From Sphingobacterium sp. SYP-B4668 (GTDB lineage: Bacteria; Bacteroidota; Bacteroidia; Sphingobacteriales; Sphingobacteriaceae), in NCBI RefSeq assembly GCF_027627455.1, contig NZ_CP115483.1, positions 2,418,001-2,482,000 of the forward strand: DNA of 64,000 nucleotides, written 5' to 3'. Positions 43,106-51,380 of the stretch are shown here, piece after piece. Positions within the stretch are counted from its first letter, which is position 1, and the number at the start of each line of letters is the position of its first letter. Under the pieces are notes generated by a model. That model was not told where the DNA came from, did no database searches, and worked only from the letters and a program-made list of their open reading frames with translations. Both the position numbers and the translations under genes were made by a program.

Positions 43106-45136
43106 ATGAAAATGCAGATAAGATTGAGCGTATTAATGATGGTTGGGCTTTGTGCAGTTACGGCGATTCCGCTAAAAGCGCAGCAGCTCGCGAACCGTAT
43201 ACCTAAGGAGGCAGATGTTGTTGCCGTATTGAATCCCAAAGAAATCATGATTCAGAGTAATGCAAAGTTACTCAATGAAACGTTAGTGAAAAGCGGTTTT
43301 TTTAATAATTTTCAAGATGCGATGGGGCATTCGGTAGATCGTTTAGAAGATATTGGAGTGGACCTACAGCAGTATATGTATGCTTACCACAGACGTACGG
43401 ATAGCATTTCCTATACCGGTTACATTGCGCCCATTAGCAACCTGGAAAAATTTGAAAGCCTGCTGCCTGATAGTCTTGTGAATTTGGGCGAGTATGAAGG
43501 ATATCAATATTGGAAAAATAGCCAAGGTACACTGCTGGCGTGGAACAAGGATGTCATCTATGTGTTGGAAGGAAGTCTGCATACCGAGTTCTTTGACGTT
43601 GATTCTATAGCCAATAGATATGGCATAGATCATGTGGATATGGCCGTACCTTACGAATATCTGGAGGAAGACGATGTTGCGGAGCCCACACAATATGAAG
43701 AAGACATGGTTATCGATGATTCCTGGTTGGAGGGAGAGCTTGTAGATAGTGCCAGTGTGCTGGACGAGATCGATACTGCATGTGCGTATGTTATTCAGGA
43801 TGAAGAGGAGATGACATTCGAGGCCTATCCATTTGACGAAGAGGTCGATACAGCAGAGGTGGATTATATGATAGAAGACACTGCCTACGATCAAGCGTAT
43901 GCAGATTCGGTAGCTAAACAACATGCGGAAGCACAGCAGAAGAATGATTCTATACACCATGTCTTATCTGCGCAATGGACAGAGAATGAAATGAAGCAGT
44001 TGCTTTCCCCGTCACATGAGCCGCTATCAAACAGCTATTTGGGAAGTATCCATAAAAAAATGCCGCTAGCACGTGTATGGATTAAGAGTGTGGACGAGTT
44101 GTATGGAAGTATACTTCCCACAAGCTATTTATCATCCATATATCAAGGATTTAATCCCCAATCTATCATGTCAGGTTATAAAGAAGCTATTTTTGATTTG
44201 GAGCAACAGGGCAATACGTTGAAAATTACATCTCGATTGGGATTAGAACAAGATCTTCTCGAAACCTCAAAACGGATTTATAACCATAAGCCAAATCCTA
44301 AGTTCTTTAAATATCTTACAGATAGCACCGTTGGATTCATGTCGCTCAACATCAATTCGGAAGCTTATATGAAAGGGATTCCAAATTATTTGGCTAGTCG
44401 TTACCAATGGTTGTTTGGCACTGAGCAAGAAATAATATCATTAGCGACTTTGGCTATCGATATTGCCTTTGACGAGTATGCGATATCCAAGATAATGCCT
44501 GGAGACAACTTGGTCGTGGTCAATGGAGTGACAAAACTCAAAATGGAGTATATGGACTACGAGTACGACGACGACTACAACATGAAAGAGGTTATGCAGA
44601 GTAAAGAAGAAGTCGTACCTCGCTTCGTGTGGATGTTTACCTCTAAGGACCAACGCTTAATCGTGAAGGGATTGCAGTTAGCCGTTGCGAAAGAGGTGGC
44701 GCAATATGTTGATGATATTTATGAAATCCCACGTAAACGTGGACAGGAATTTCCGATGTATGTCTTATTTAAAGATGACATTGTGATGGTTTCCAATGAT
44801 AGGCAAGAGTTAGTCCATATACAGCAGGGGAAGTTAGGGGGTAAGCCGAATAAAAGTTTTGAAAAAATCGTCAAGAACAATGTGTTTTCAACGGTCTTGC
44901 AACCTAAGCGTATACCCGCTCTACTCTCCGAAATGGATGTGCCCATTTCCAAGGAATGGAGGGCATCTGTGGATGAATTGGCTCAGTACGGGAATGTGGT
45001 CATTTCTTCAAGGGGAATTGTCAAGAATGAGGCCGTGGCCGAGCTGTCCCTCACTTTGCCCTCTGAAAAGGCGCATGCTTTAGAATATATACTAACTGAA
45101 ATCAATCGTCAATTGTTGCATTCAGGATTGGAGTAA
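43106..45136 (+). CDS. Secreted DUF4836-like protein
   Basis: The 676-residue protein has a signal peptide (LSVLMMVGLCAVTAIPLKAQQ). The start of the mature protein, RIPKEADVVAVLNPKEIM, resembles DUF4836, whose members begin with an IPxDAxxVxxI motif. Residues about 175-290 are an unusually acidic insert with many Asp and Glu and few hydrophobics (EYLEEDDVAEPTQYEEDMVI, EVDTAEVDYMIEDTAYD). The later half has a repeated beta/alpha pattern ending VAELSLTLPSEKAHALEYIL. The function of the family is unknown; the protein is likely periplasmic. The family name is my best match and was not searched. Confidence 0.75.
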   Translation: MKMQIRLSVLMMVGLCAVTAIPLKAQQLANRIPKEADVVAVLNPKEIMIQSNAKLLNETLVKSGFFNNFQDAMGHSVDRLEDIGVDLQQYMYAYHRRTDSISYTGYIAPISNLEKFESLLPDSLVNLGEYEGYQYWKNSQGTLLAWNKDVIYVLEGSLHTEFFDVDSIANRYGIDHVDMAVPYEYLEEDDVAEPTQYEEDMVIDDSWLEGELVDSASVLDEIDTACAYVIQDEEEMTFEAYPFDEEVDTAEVDYMIEDTAYDQAYADSVAKQHAEAQQKNDSIHHVLSAQWTENEMKQLLSPSHEPLSNSYLGSIHKKMPLARVWIKSVDELYGSILPTSYLSSIYQGFNPQSIMSGYKEAIFDLEQQGNTLKITSRLGLEQDLLETSKRIYNHKPNPKFFKYLTDSTVGFMSLNINSEAYMKGIPNYLASRYQWLFGTEQEIISLATLAIDIAFDEYAISKIMPGDNLVVVNGVTKLKMEYMDYEYDDDYNMKEVMQSKEEVVPRFVWMFTSKDQRLIVKGLQLAVAKEVAQYVDDIYEIPRKRGQEFPMYVLFKDDIVMVSNDRQELVHIQQGKLGGKPNKSFEKIVKNNVFSTVLQPKRIPALLSEMDVPISKEWRASVDELAQYGNVVISSRGIVKNEAVAELSLTLPSEKAHALEYILTEINRQLLHSGLE

Positions 45137-45161
45137 GTATTGTTGTTTTTTTATAGCACTT

Positions 45162-45205
45162 TACCACATGGGCCCGTAACCGACAGGATACGGGCCCATG
45201 TGGTA
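45162..45205. terminator. Perfect 17-bp hairpin after the DUF4836-like gene
   Basis: TACCACATGGGCCCGTA (45162-45178) and its exact complement (45189-45205) flank a 10-base loop. It lies 25 bases after the stop. No T-run follows on either strand, although seven T precede it. Confidence 0.7.
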
Positions 45206-45283
45206 TGAAGGCGATTTGTCGTCATTTCGTTAGGATAGGTTAATAATTCCAAGTAGATTTGAGTGTACCAGTTAGACAACGGG

Positions 45284-45757
45284 ATGAAATATACACTATA
45301 TCGGGAACAAGAATTGGGATGTAGCCTGACTACTGCTTGGTCCTTTTTTTCATGTGCTGCTAATCTAGCTTCCATTACCCCACCAGAAATGAAGTTCAAG
45401 GTTTTGTCTACTTTGGCCGATGATGTCATCCATGAGGGGATGATACTCGATTATGCTGTTTCGCCATTATTGGGGATTCCGTTACAGTGGCAAACATTGA
45501 TTACCCAGGTAGACGTCTTGAAAAGCTTTACCGATTATCAAGTAAAAGGGCCTTATCGCTATTGGAACCATTTCCACGAGTTTGTAGAGACAGATAAAGG
45601 TGTTTTGATGAGCGATACAGTGGTCTATGAACTGCCATTTGGCTTCATAGGCAATTGGGTTCACAGTTTATATGTTCAAAGAAAGCTCAATTGCATTTTC
45701 GATTATCGATCTGCAATTTTACGTGGGCTATTTAGGCAGGAAGAGGTTTCAAACTAG
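45284..45757 (+). CDS. SRPBCC-family (START-like) ligand-binding protein
   Basis: The 157-residue protein begins MKYTLYREQELGCSLTTAWSFFSCAANLASITPPEMKFKVL, the typical start of polyketide cyclase/dehydrase-like SRPBCC proteins (often annotated as cell-division-inhibitor-related ligand-binding proteins). Later blocks TQVDVLKSFTDYQVKGPYRYWNHFHEFVET and DTVVYELPFGFIG complete the helix-grip fold. A small hydrophobic ligand is likely bound in the cytoplasm, but its identity is unknown. ATG 45284 is preferred; a reading from 45263 adds seven residues. Confidence 0.9.
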   Translation: MKYTLYREQELGCSLTTAWSFFSCAANLASITPPEMKFKVLSTLADDVIHEGMILDYAVSPLLGIPLQWQTLITQVDVLKSFTDYQVKGPYRYWNHFHEFVETDKGVLMSDTVVYELPFGFIGNWVHSLYVQRKLNCIFDYRSAILRGLFRQEEVSN

Positions 45758-45803
45758 CCATGCGAGCCAACAGTCGACATGGCTAGTAATCATGCTGGTC
45801 GGC

Positions 45804-46850
45804 TTATAATGTAGCCATATCAATAACAAAACGATAGCGAACATCTCCCTTTTCCATGCGCTCGTATGCTTGATGGATATTTTTGATGTCAATCAATTCG
45901 ATATCGGATACGATTTGATGTTCAGTACAGAAGTCAAGCATTTCTTGCGTTTCAGCAATTCCACCTATACCCGATCCTGCGACACTTTTGCGGCCACCAA
46001 TTAACGCGAAAGCTGAAATTTGATGCGCTTCAGAGGGGGCGCCAACACAAATGTGTACGCCATTCATTTTTAGTAAAGACAAGTACATATTCATATCATG
46101 CGGAGCACTGACGGTATCTAATATGAAATCAAATGTGCCTACAGCTTGCTGGATCTGAGCTGGGTCTTTGGTGACAACAAAGTGGTGTGCACCTAGTTTT
46201 TTCGCATCGGCTTCCTTGTTTGGGGAGGTGCTGAGTACAGTGACCTCCGCTCCAAAGGCCACGCCAAATTTGACGGCCATATGTCCTAATCCGCCTAGAC
46301 CAAGTACGGCTAGCTTATGTCCTTTACCGACTTTCCAATGGCGAAGTGGTGAATAGGTTGTGATACCTGCACACAGGAGTGGAGCGGTAGCAGCGAGTGA
46401 AAGCTTATCGGAGATGCGTAAAACGAAGTCCTCGTTTACCACGATGGTATTGGAGTAACCCCCATAGGTAGGAGCGCCATCGGTATATTTGTTGCGCCCA
46501 TTATAGGTTTGGATATTGCCTTGCTCACAATATTGTTCTAATCCTTCCTTGCAATTGTCACATGTCCTGCAGGAGTCTACCATGCAACCGGTCCCGGCCA
46601 AGTCGCCCACTTTAAACTTGGTGACCTTGTCCCCGATCTTAGCGACCCGACCTACAATCTCATGGCCAGGTACCATTGGAAAGATGCCCGGAAACCAGTC
46701 ATTGTGGATTTGGTGAAGATCGGAATGGCATACGCCACAAAATAGAATGTCAAATTGTACGTCATAGGGGCCTACCTCGCGACGTTCAAATTGCCATTCG
46801 GCTAAATCTGACTCAGGACTCTGAGCAGCATATCCTTTTGTTGTAATCAT
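45804..46850 (-). CDS. Zinc-dependent NAD(P) alcohol dehydrogenase (YahK/CAD type)
   Basis: The 348-residue medium-chain dehydrogenase binds catalytic zinc through CGVCHSDLHQIHND and GHEIVGRVAKIGD, and structural zinc through MVDSCRTCDNCKEGLEQYC. The Rossmann fold is marked by LAVLGLGGLGHMAVKFGVAFG. The arrangement and length match the cinnamyl alcohol dehydrogenase/YahK group, which reduces a broad range of aldehydes with NADPH. A physiological aldehyde substrate cannot be assigned. It lies 93 bases from the start of the neighbouring beta-lactamase gene's stop, same strand, but the two need not be cotranscribed. Confidence 0.95.
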   Translation of the reverse strand: MITTKGYAAQSPESDLAEWQFERREVGPYDVQFDILFCGVCHSDLHQIHNDWFPGIFPMVPGHEIVGRVAKIGDKVTKFKVGDLAGTGCMVDSCRTCDNCKEGLEQYCEQGNIQTYNGRNKYTDGAPTYGGYSNTIVVNEDFVLRISDKLSLAATAPLLCAGITTYSPLRHWKVGKGHKLAVLGLGGLGHMAVKFGVAFGAEVTVLSTSPNKEADAKKLGAHHFVVTKDPAQIQQAVGTFDFILDTVSAPHDMNMYLSLLKMNGVHICVGAPSEAHQISAFALIGGRKSVAGSGIGGIAETQEMLDFCTEHQIVSDIELIDIKNIHQAYERMEKGDVRYRFVIDMATL

Positions 46851-46943
46851 ATGTGTTGTATTTTAAATGTTTTTAATTTAACAGGAATTTCTTGTATTTG
46901 TTTGCTGCAATTAGTGTGATAGGAAGCTATTGAATGTGCAGTC

Positions 46944-47831
46944 CTACTTTTTAAGGTGTAAATAGGTAATTTGTGATACAGCTGCAATAATTTGTTCATT
47001 CGTAGATTCGTCTTCGAGGGAATTGACGACAAATACGCTGATGGCATATGCTGTCCCGTCCGCTAATTGGACGACCCCCACATCATTGACCGCTCCTGTG
47101 AGGCCATATGATGTGGTGCCGGAGGACCCCGTTTTATGGCTGACGATGCTGCCCTTTGGTAACGGAGCTGTAATCCGCTTCTTACCTGTACTGGTTTCCG
47201 TCATTACCTTCCAGAAAAAATCAAGGTATTGGGGAGACAATAGATTGGACTTATAGGCTTTTACTAGAAGTTCATTACTAGATTTTGGACTGCTATAATT
47301 TAAATATTGTACATTCCAATCGCGATGCATCGCTTCTTCATTTGCTACGATTTTCATATCTGAAATACCCAATTTTTGTATATAACGTTGGACCACCTCC
47401 TCGCCACCGATCCATCTCAATAATATGTCACAGGCATTGTTGTCGCTTTGGGAGACCATGACAGCTAATAATTTTGATATAGGTAAGGTAAGGTTTCCTT
47501 CTGGATATTGGTCTCGCAGGGGGCTCCATGTATCTAAAAGCAAATCCTTTTTGGCGACATAGATACCGTGGTCTAATGGAAGTTGTTTTTGTTGTAGCAT
47601 GTCGAGTACTGCAAGTGCAATTGGAAATTTGAAGACGCTTTGCATTGGAAATGTGTGTTCGCCATTTACTTGGAGCTCAACGCCATCTTTCAAATTGAGT
47701 ATGTGTACGCCAATATGGGCTTTTTTGTCTCTTAGGATAGCATCGATTTGTATATTCCACGAGGACTGGGATAATGCGGGATGGATTCCTATAAGCAATA
47801 AAGATATAAAGATAAGGTAGTGCTTTCTCAT
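46944..47831 (-). CDS. Class A beta-lactamase, PER/VEB-like subclass A2
   Basis: The 295-residue protein has a signal peptide (1-21). Active-site motifs are SVFKFP (SxxK with nucleophile Ser), SQSDNNACD (SDN) and SHKTGSSG (KTG). The omega loop reads VANEEAMHRDWNVQYLNYSSP with the general-base Glu and a His two turns on, as in PER and VEB enzymes, and the C-terminus TNEQIIAAVSQITYL also matches that group. It hydrolyses beta-lactams in the periplasm; cephalosporin activity would be expected by subclass but spectrum is not readable. It has no linked regulator or mobile-element remnants, so it looks like a resident chromosomal gene. Confidence 0.95.
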   Translation of the reverse strand: MRKHYLIFISLLLIGIHPALSQSSWNIQIDAILRDKKAHIGVHILNLKDGVELQVNGEHTFPMQSVFKFPIALAVLDMLQQKQLPLDHGIYVAKKDLLLDTWSPLRDQYPEGNLTLPISKLLAVMVSQSDNNACDILLRWIGGEEVVQRYIQKLGISDMKIVANEEAMHRDWNVQYLNYSSPKSSNELLVKAYKSNLLSPQYLDFFWKVMTETSTGKKRITAPLPKGSIVSHKTGSSGTTSYGLTGAVNDVGVVQLADGTAYAISVFVVNSLEDESTNEQIIAAVSQITYLHLKK

Positions 47832-47973
47832 CGGAGTGTTTTTTACGTAGTGGTGAAGGTGCTCTGAACGGATTGACTTAATCTATTCAAAGTACCTGCC
47901 CTTAGTGGGCAGGATTTCATCATTACGTAAATATACAGGATAAACTTCTCTCCTGAAATAGTACTTCTGTATT

Positions 47974-49608
47974 TTATAGACTAACTCCTCGTTTCCAAGG
48001 AATAAAATCATCTTGTTGCAATTTTACAGCTTTGGGGATGATATGACCGCTTGCTGCTTGAATACAGTATTCTAAAATCTCGGCTCCCATTTGTTCAATG
48101 GTCATCGTCCCATCAATAATAGGGCCTGTATTGATATCTATGATATCTGACATGTGTGCCGCTAGATGATTGTTAGTGGCGACTTTAATCGTTGGACAGA
48201 TTGGATTTCCTGTTGGCGTGCCTAAGCCTGTGGTGAACAAGATTAGGGTTGCACCGGCTGCTGCTTTACCTGTTGTCGCTTCTACATCATTGCCGGGAGT
48301 GCAGACGAGATGAAGACCTGCCTTAGTTGCAGGCTCCGTATAGTCTAATACGTCGACAACGGGAGAGGTTCCTCCCTTTTTAGCTGCACCATTACTCTTG
48401 ATGGCATCCGTTATGAGCCCATCTTTGATGTTGCCTGGAGAGGGGTTCATGTGAAAGCCAGACCCTGATTGTTCGGCCGCGAAACTATAGGCCGACATTA
48501 GATTGATAAATTTATGTGCCGAATCTTCCTGAACCATTCGATCTAGAAGTTGCTGTTCGGCCCCACAAAGCTCTGGGAACTCTGCTAATAACACCTGTCC
48601 ACCTAAGGCGACCAATAGGTCGGAACAATATCCTACGGCGGGATTGGCGGAGATTCCACTAAAACCATCACTACCGCCACATTTGACACCAAGCGTTAAT
48701 TTACTGAGCGGTTGCGGTGTCCTTTGTATTTCGTTGGCTGTTGTCAATCCAATAAAAGTATCCTTTATAGCCCTTTGTATCATTTCGCGCTCACTGCCAA
48801 TATCCTGTTGACCAAAAATCAAAAGAGGCTTGTCGAATGCCGGATTACGAAGTTCGAGCTCTTTTTTAAAATCGTGTAATTGTAGATTTTCGCAACCAAG
48901 AGCTAGCACGGTAACTCCGGCGACATTCGGGTGATCGGCGTACGCAGCTAATAGTTTGGCAAGTACGGCAGCATCTTGACGAATGCCGCCACAACCACCT
49001 TGATGGGGGAGGAACTTGATTCCATCTATATTAGGGAATATGCGTCCTTGAATAGGTTCGGTCGTGGGCGAGAAGTCTATTTGTCGCAGATCTTCTTCGT
49101 TATGATAAGCCTGTAGTAGAGAACGTGTGAAATCGGTATACCTATCAGGCATACCATAGCCTAGTTCATTAACCATGGCTTCTTTTATGATCTCCAGATT
49201 TCTATTTTCACAAAATACGGTGGGGATGAATAGCCAATAGTTAGCCGTCCCGACTCGACCATCTGAACGAAGGTATCCCGAAAAGGTGCGGTCCCTAAAC
49301 CTACTGACATCGGGTGGAGTCCATTGGTATTGAATGGGTCTATATGCAAAGGCGTCAACGGCATGTTTGGTATTGTGTATATCCATAAGGGCACCACTGC
49401 GTACATCCCATTGGACGCGACCTACAACGACACCATACATGATAACTTCTTGCCCTTGATGGAGATCGTGTATAAAGAACTTATGCTTGGCAGGTATGGC
49501 ATCAATGAGCTGATAAGATTCAAGCCCATACCGTACGGTGGTCTGTGCCGGTAAATCTTGTAAAGCGACTAGGACATTGTCGTCAGGGTGTATTTTTAGG
49601 ATATTCAT
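47974..49608 (-). CDS. uxaA: Altronate dehydratase
   Basis: The 544-residue protein is full length, with the N-terminal SAF domain (about 1-95: LVALQDLPAQTTVRYG) and the C-terminal UxaA/GarD catalytic domain. Key blocks are FSGYLRSDGRVGTANYWLFIPTVFC, HQGGCGGIRQDA, LALGCENLQ, GVKCGGSDGFSGISANPAVG, and FTTGLGTPTGNPICPTIKVATN. It removes water from D-altronate to give 2-keto-3-deoxygluconate, with iron or manganese. It follows uxaB by 14 bases in the same unit. UxaC and later steps are not in the window. Confidence 0.97.
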   Translation of the reverse strand: MNILKIHPDDNVLVALQDLPAQTTVRYGLESYQLIDAIPAKHKFFIHDLHQGQEVIMYGVVVGRVQWDVRSGALMDIHNTKHAVDAFAYRPIQYQWTPPDVSRFRDRTFSGYLRSDGRVGTANYWLFIPTVFCENRNLEIIKEAMVNELGYGMPDRYTDFTRSLLQAYHNEEDLRQIDFSPTTEPIQGRIFPNIDGIKFLPHQGGCGGIRQDAAVLAKLLAAYADHPNVAGVTVLALGCENLQLHDFKKELELRNPAFDKPLLIFGQQDIGSEREMIQRAIKDTFIGLTTANEIQRTPQPLSKLTLGVKCGGSDGFSGISANPAVGYCSDLLVALGGQVLLAEFPELCGAEQQLLDRMVQEDSAHKFINLMSAYSFAAEQSGSGFHMNPSPGNIKDGLITDAIKSNGAAKKGGTSPVVDVLDYTEPATKAGLHLVCTPGNDVEATTGKAAAGATLILFTTGLGTPTGNPICPTIKVATNNHLAAHMSDIIDINTGPIIDGTMTIEQMGAEILEYCIQAASGHIIPKAVKLQQDDFIPWKRGVSL

Positions 49609-49622
49609 GTCTGTTGTAAGAA

Positions 49623-51071
49623 TTATTGTGGAATGAAGTAGTCAATGGCTTTGATAAGGCTGTGTTGTTGGGCATAGGCTATAATCTCCTGTACGAGATC
49701 GTTCAAACCTGGAAAGTTTGTGTCTTCGCCCCATATCTGCTTGTCAGAAAGTATGTTGTGAAGGAAATTGCTTTGCTGTACATGCGTAAACATTGTTGAG
49801 CGGTAATCATCTTGGAAAGTGACTTTACCTATTACTTGCTCGCGAGACGTTATCAAGTAGGCCGCCAATCCAATTGCTATCCCGACTGGCGGTGTATCAT
49901 GTTGACTATACCAATGCCGAAGGAGGGGGTACACCCGCATTTTCATTTTAGTCGTGTATTGAAGTGCAATTGATTGCCATTGATGAGAAAGAAATGGATT
50001 TTTGAATCGATCGATGACGGCCGTTCCAAAGGATTGGGTATCTTGTTCCGAAATTCCAGACTGCTGGATTATCGGGCTAATCTCCTGAAAGAGCAGATGG
50101 TGGATGTAACGATCCAAAACTGGCTCATCGAAAAAGCTTTTTACATATTTAATGTGGGTCATAAGTGCCACGCCACAACATAAAGTATGGGTAGCGTTTA
50201 GCATTCGAAGTTTGATTTCTTTATATTGTTCTATATTCGGGACAATCTTGACTGATGGGTCAATCTCAGAGAAGCTTAACCTGTCGCGAACCACTGGACT
50301 ATCCGATTCAATAGCCCATAGGCGATAGGGCTCGGCCATGATTGCCAATTTATCTTGATAGGGAAGTGTCTCCGGTGGTATACTGCCTGGCACGATACGA
50401 TCTACTAATGAATTGCAGAAGTAATTGGCTTGGTCCACCCACGTGATAAACGTATTGCCAAGCTGGTGTCGTTCTGATATTTGAATTACAATACGCTTGA
50501 GTACCGCCGCATTGTCCGATATAAGCTCCGTGGGAATGATAACCAACCCTTTAGTGATATCACCCTCAAAATGCAGAAATCTTTTGTGTAGATAAGCCGT
50601 CACTTTGGCAGCAAAGCTACTTGGGGGAGCGTCATGAATATCGCCATCGGTCTCTACTATTCCAGCCTCTGTCGTATTGGAGATGAGAATCTCCATCATG
50701 GGGTTCTCGGCTGTTTCTAATATTTCTTGCCAATGTGTATGGGCGGATAATACTCTAGAGATAGAAGCGTTGATCTGCTTGGATTCAATAATTTGTCCGT
50801 TTTCAATGCCTTGCACTAAAAGAGTATAAAGTCCATCTTGATGATCAAAGGAGTTGCTATCTCCTTGGGATGTAGACTTGATGACCAATATACGACCATT
50901 GAAGATACCGGCCTGATTGGCTTTATGGATATAATCATCTGGAAGTCCCCTTAAGAGGGCGCCTGTACCGAATTGAATAACGCGCTCCGGCAGGTTGAAT
51001 ATTGCATCCGGTGGTAGGTCAACCTGTGTTGCGTCTATATGTTGTAAATGTTGCTTAGATAAGTGTATCAT
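49623..51071 (-). CDS. uxaB: Tagaturonate reductase
   Basis: The 482-residue mannitol dehydrogenase-family protein reduces D-tagaturonate to D-altronate with NADH. Family blocks include ERVIQFGTGALLRG (dinucleotide-binding), LISNTTEAGI, TFITWVDQANYFCNSLVDRIVPGSIP, and IKLRMLNATHTLCCGVALMTH with the catalytic Lys-Asn-His area. ATG 51071 starts MIHLSKQHLQHID. It is divergent from the second PUL and shares its control region, so galacturonate-pathway genes and hexosamine glycan use may respond together. Confidence 0.96.
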   Translation of the reverse strand: MIHLSKQHLQHIDATQVDLPPDAIFNLPERVIQFGTGALLRGLPDDYIHKANQAGIFNGRILVIKSTSQGDSNSFDHQDGLYTLLVQGIENGQIIESKQINASISRVLSAHTHWQEILETAENPMMEILISNTTEAGIVETDGDIHDAPPSSFAAKVTAYLHKRFLHFEGDITKGLVIIPTELISDNAAVLKRIVIQISERHQLGNTFITWVDQANYFCNSLVDRIVPGSIPPETLPYQDKLAIMAEPYRLWAIESDSPVVRDRLSFSEIDPSVKIVPNIEQYKEIKLRMLNATHTLCCGVALMTHIKYVKSFFDEPVLDRYIHHLLFQEISPIIQQSGISEQDTQSFGTAVIDRFKNPFLSHQWQSIALQYTTKMKMRVYPLLRHWYSQHDTPPVGIAIGLAAYLITSREQVIGKVTFQDDYRSTMFTHVQQSNFLHNILSDKQIWGEDTNFPGLNDLVQEIIAYAQQHSLIKAIDYFIPQ

Positions 51072-51125
51072 AATAAATTGTTTCCCCATGTATCCTTATC
51101 AGGGATTAGGGTATGGATCGTGATA

Positions 51126-51157
51126 CAAGTCTAGCTGTTATTTTGATCATGAACAAG
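51126..51157 (-). promoter_or_regulatory. Promoter of uxaBA
   Basis: On the reverse strand CTTG (51154-51157), 20 bases, then TAGACTTG (51126-51133), one base off TAnnTTTG. The start point lies about 50 bases before ATG 51071. Confidence 0.5.
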
Positions 51158-51167
51158 AGAAATCTAT

Positions 51168-51274
51168 GATAGCGTTATCGGTAAATGATAACGTGTTACT
51201 AAATCAACCTATATTTTTCAGAACCATTCAAACACCACACCATATATAGCGACTTTTTTTTCGATAACGCTACC
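51168..51274. promoter_or_regulatory. Three LacI-like operator sites in the uxaB/susC region
   Basis: GATAGCGTTATC (51168-51179), GATAACGTGTTA (51187-51198) and GATAACGCTACC (51263-51274) are variants of the palindrome GATAACGnTATC with a central CG, typical of LacI-family operators. The first and third form an 11-base inverted repeat (TAGCGTTATCG / CGATAACGCTA). One pair sits just upstream of the uxaB promoter and the third upstream of the susC promoter. The LacI gene at 62813 is the nearest candidate regulator. The rest of this 309-base gap holds only the two promoters. Confidence 0.55.
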
Positions 51275-51295
51275 GCTACTTTATTCGGCGATTAA

Positions 51296-51327
51296 GTTGT
51301 ATTTCTAGCTGTGATGGTTTTTCTTTG
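51296..51327 (+). promoter_or_regulatory. Promoter of the PUL-2 operon
   Basis: GTTG (51296-51299), 20 bases, then TTTCTTTG (51320-51327), one base off TAnnTTTG, 53 bases before the susC ATG. Confidence 0.45.
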
Positions 51328-51380
51328 GGAATAACACAATTGAAATAAACTAAACGCTAACATTTTTAAATGGATAAATT

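Noticed and set aside
43364..43960. 198-codon reverse-strand frame inside the DUF4836-like gene
   Set aside because: Its composition is Ile/Leu/His/Cys-rich without domains, opposite the acidic insert; a shadow of Asp/Glu codons.
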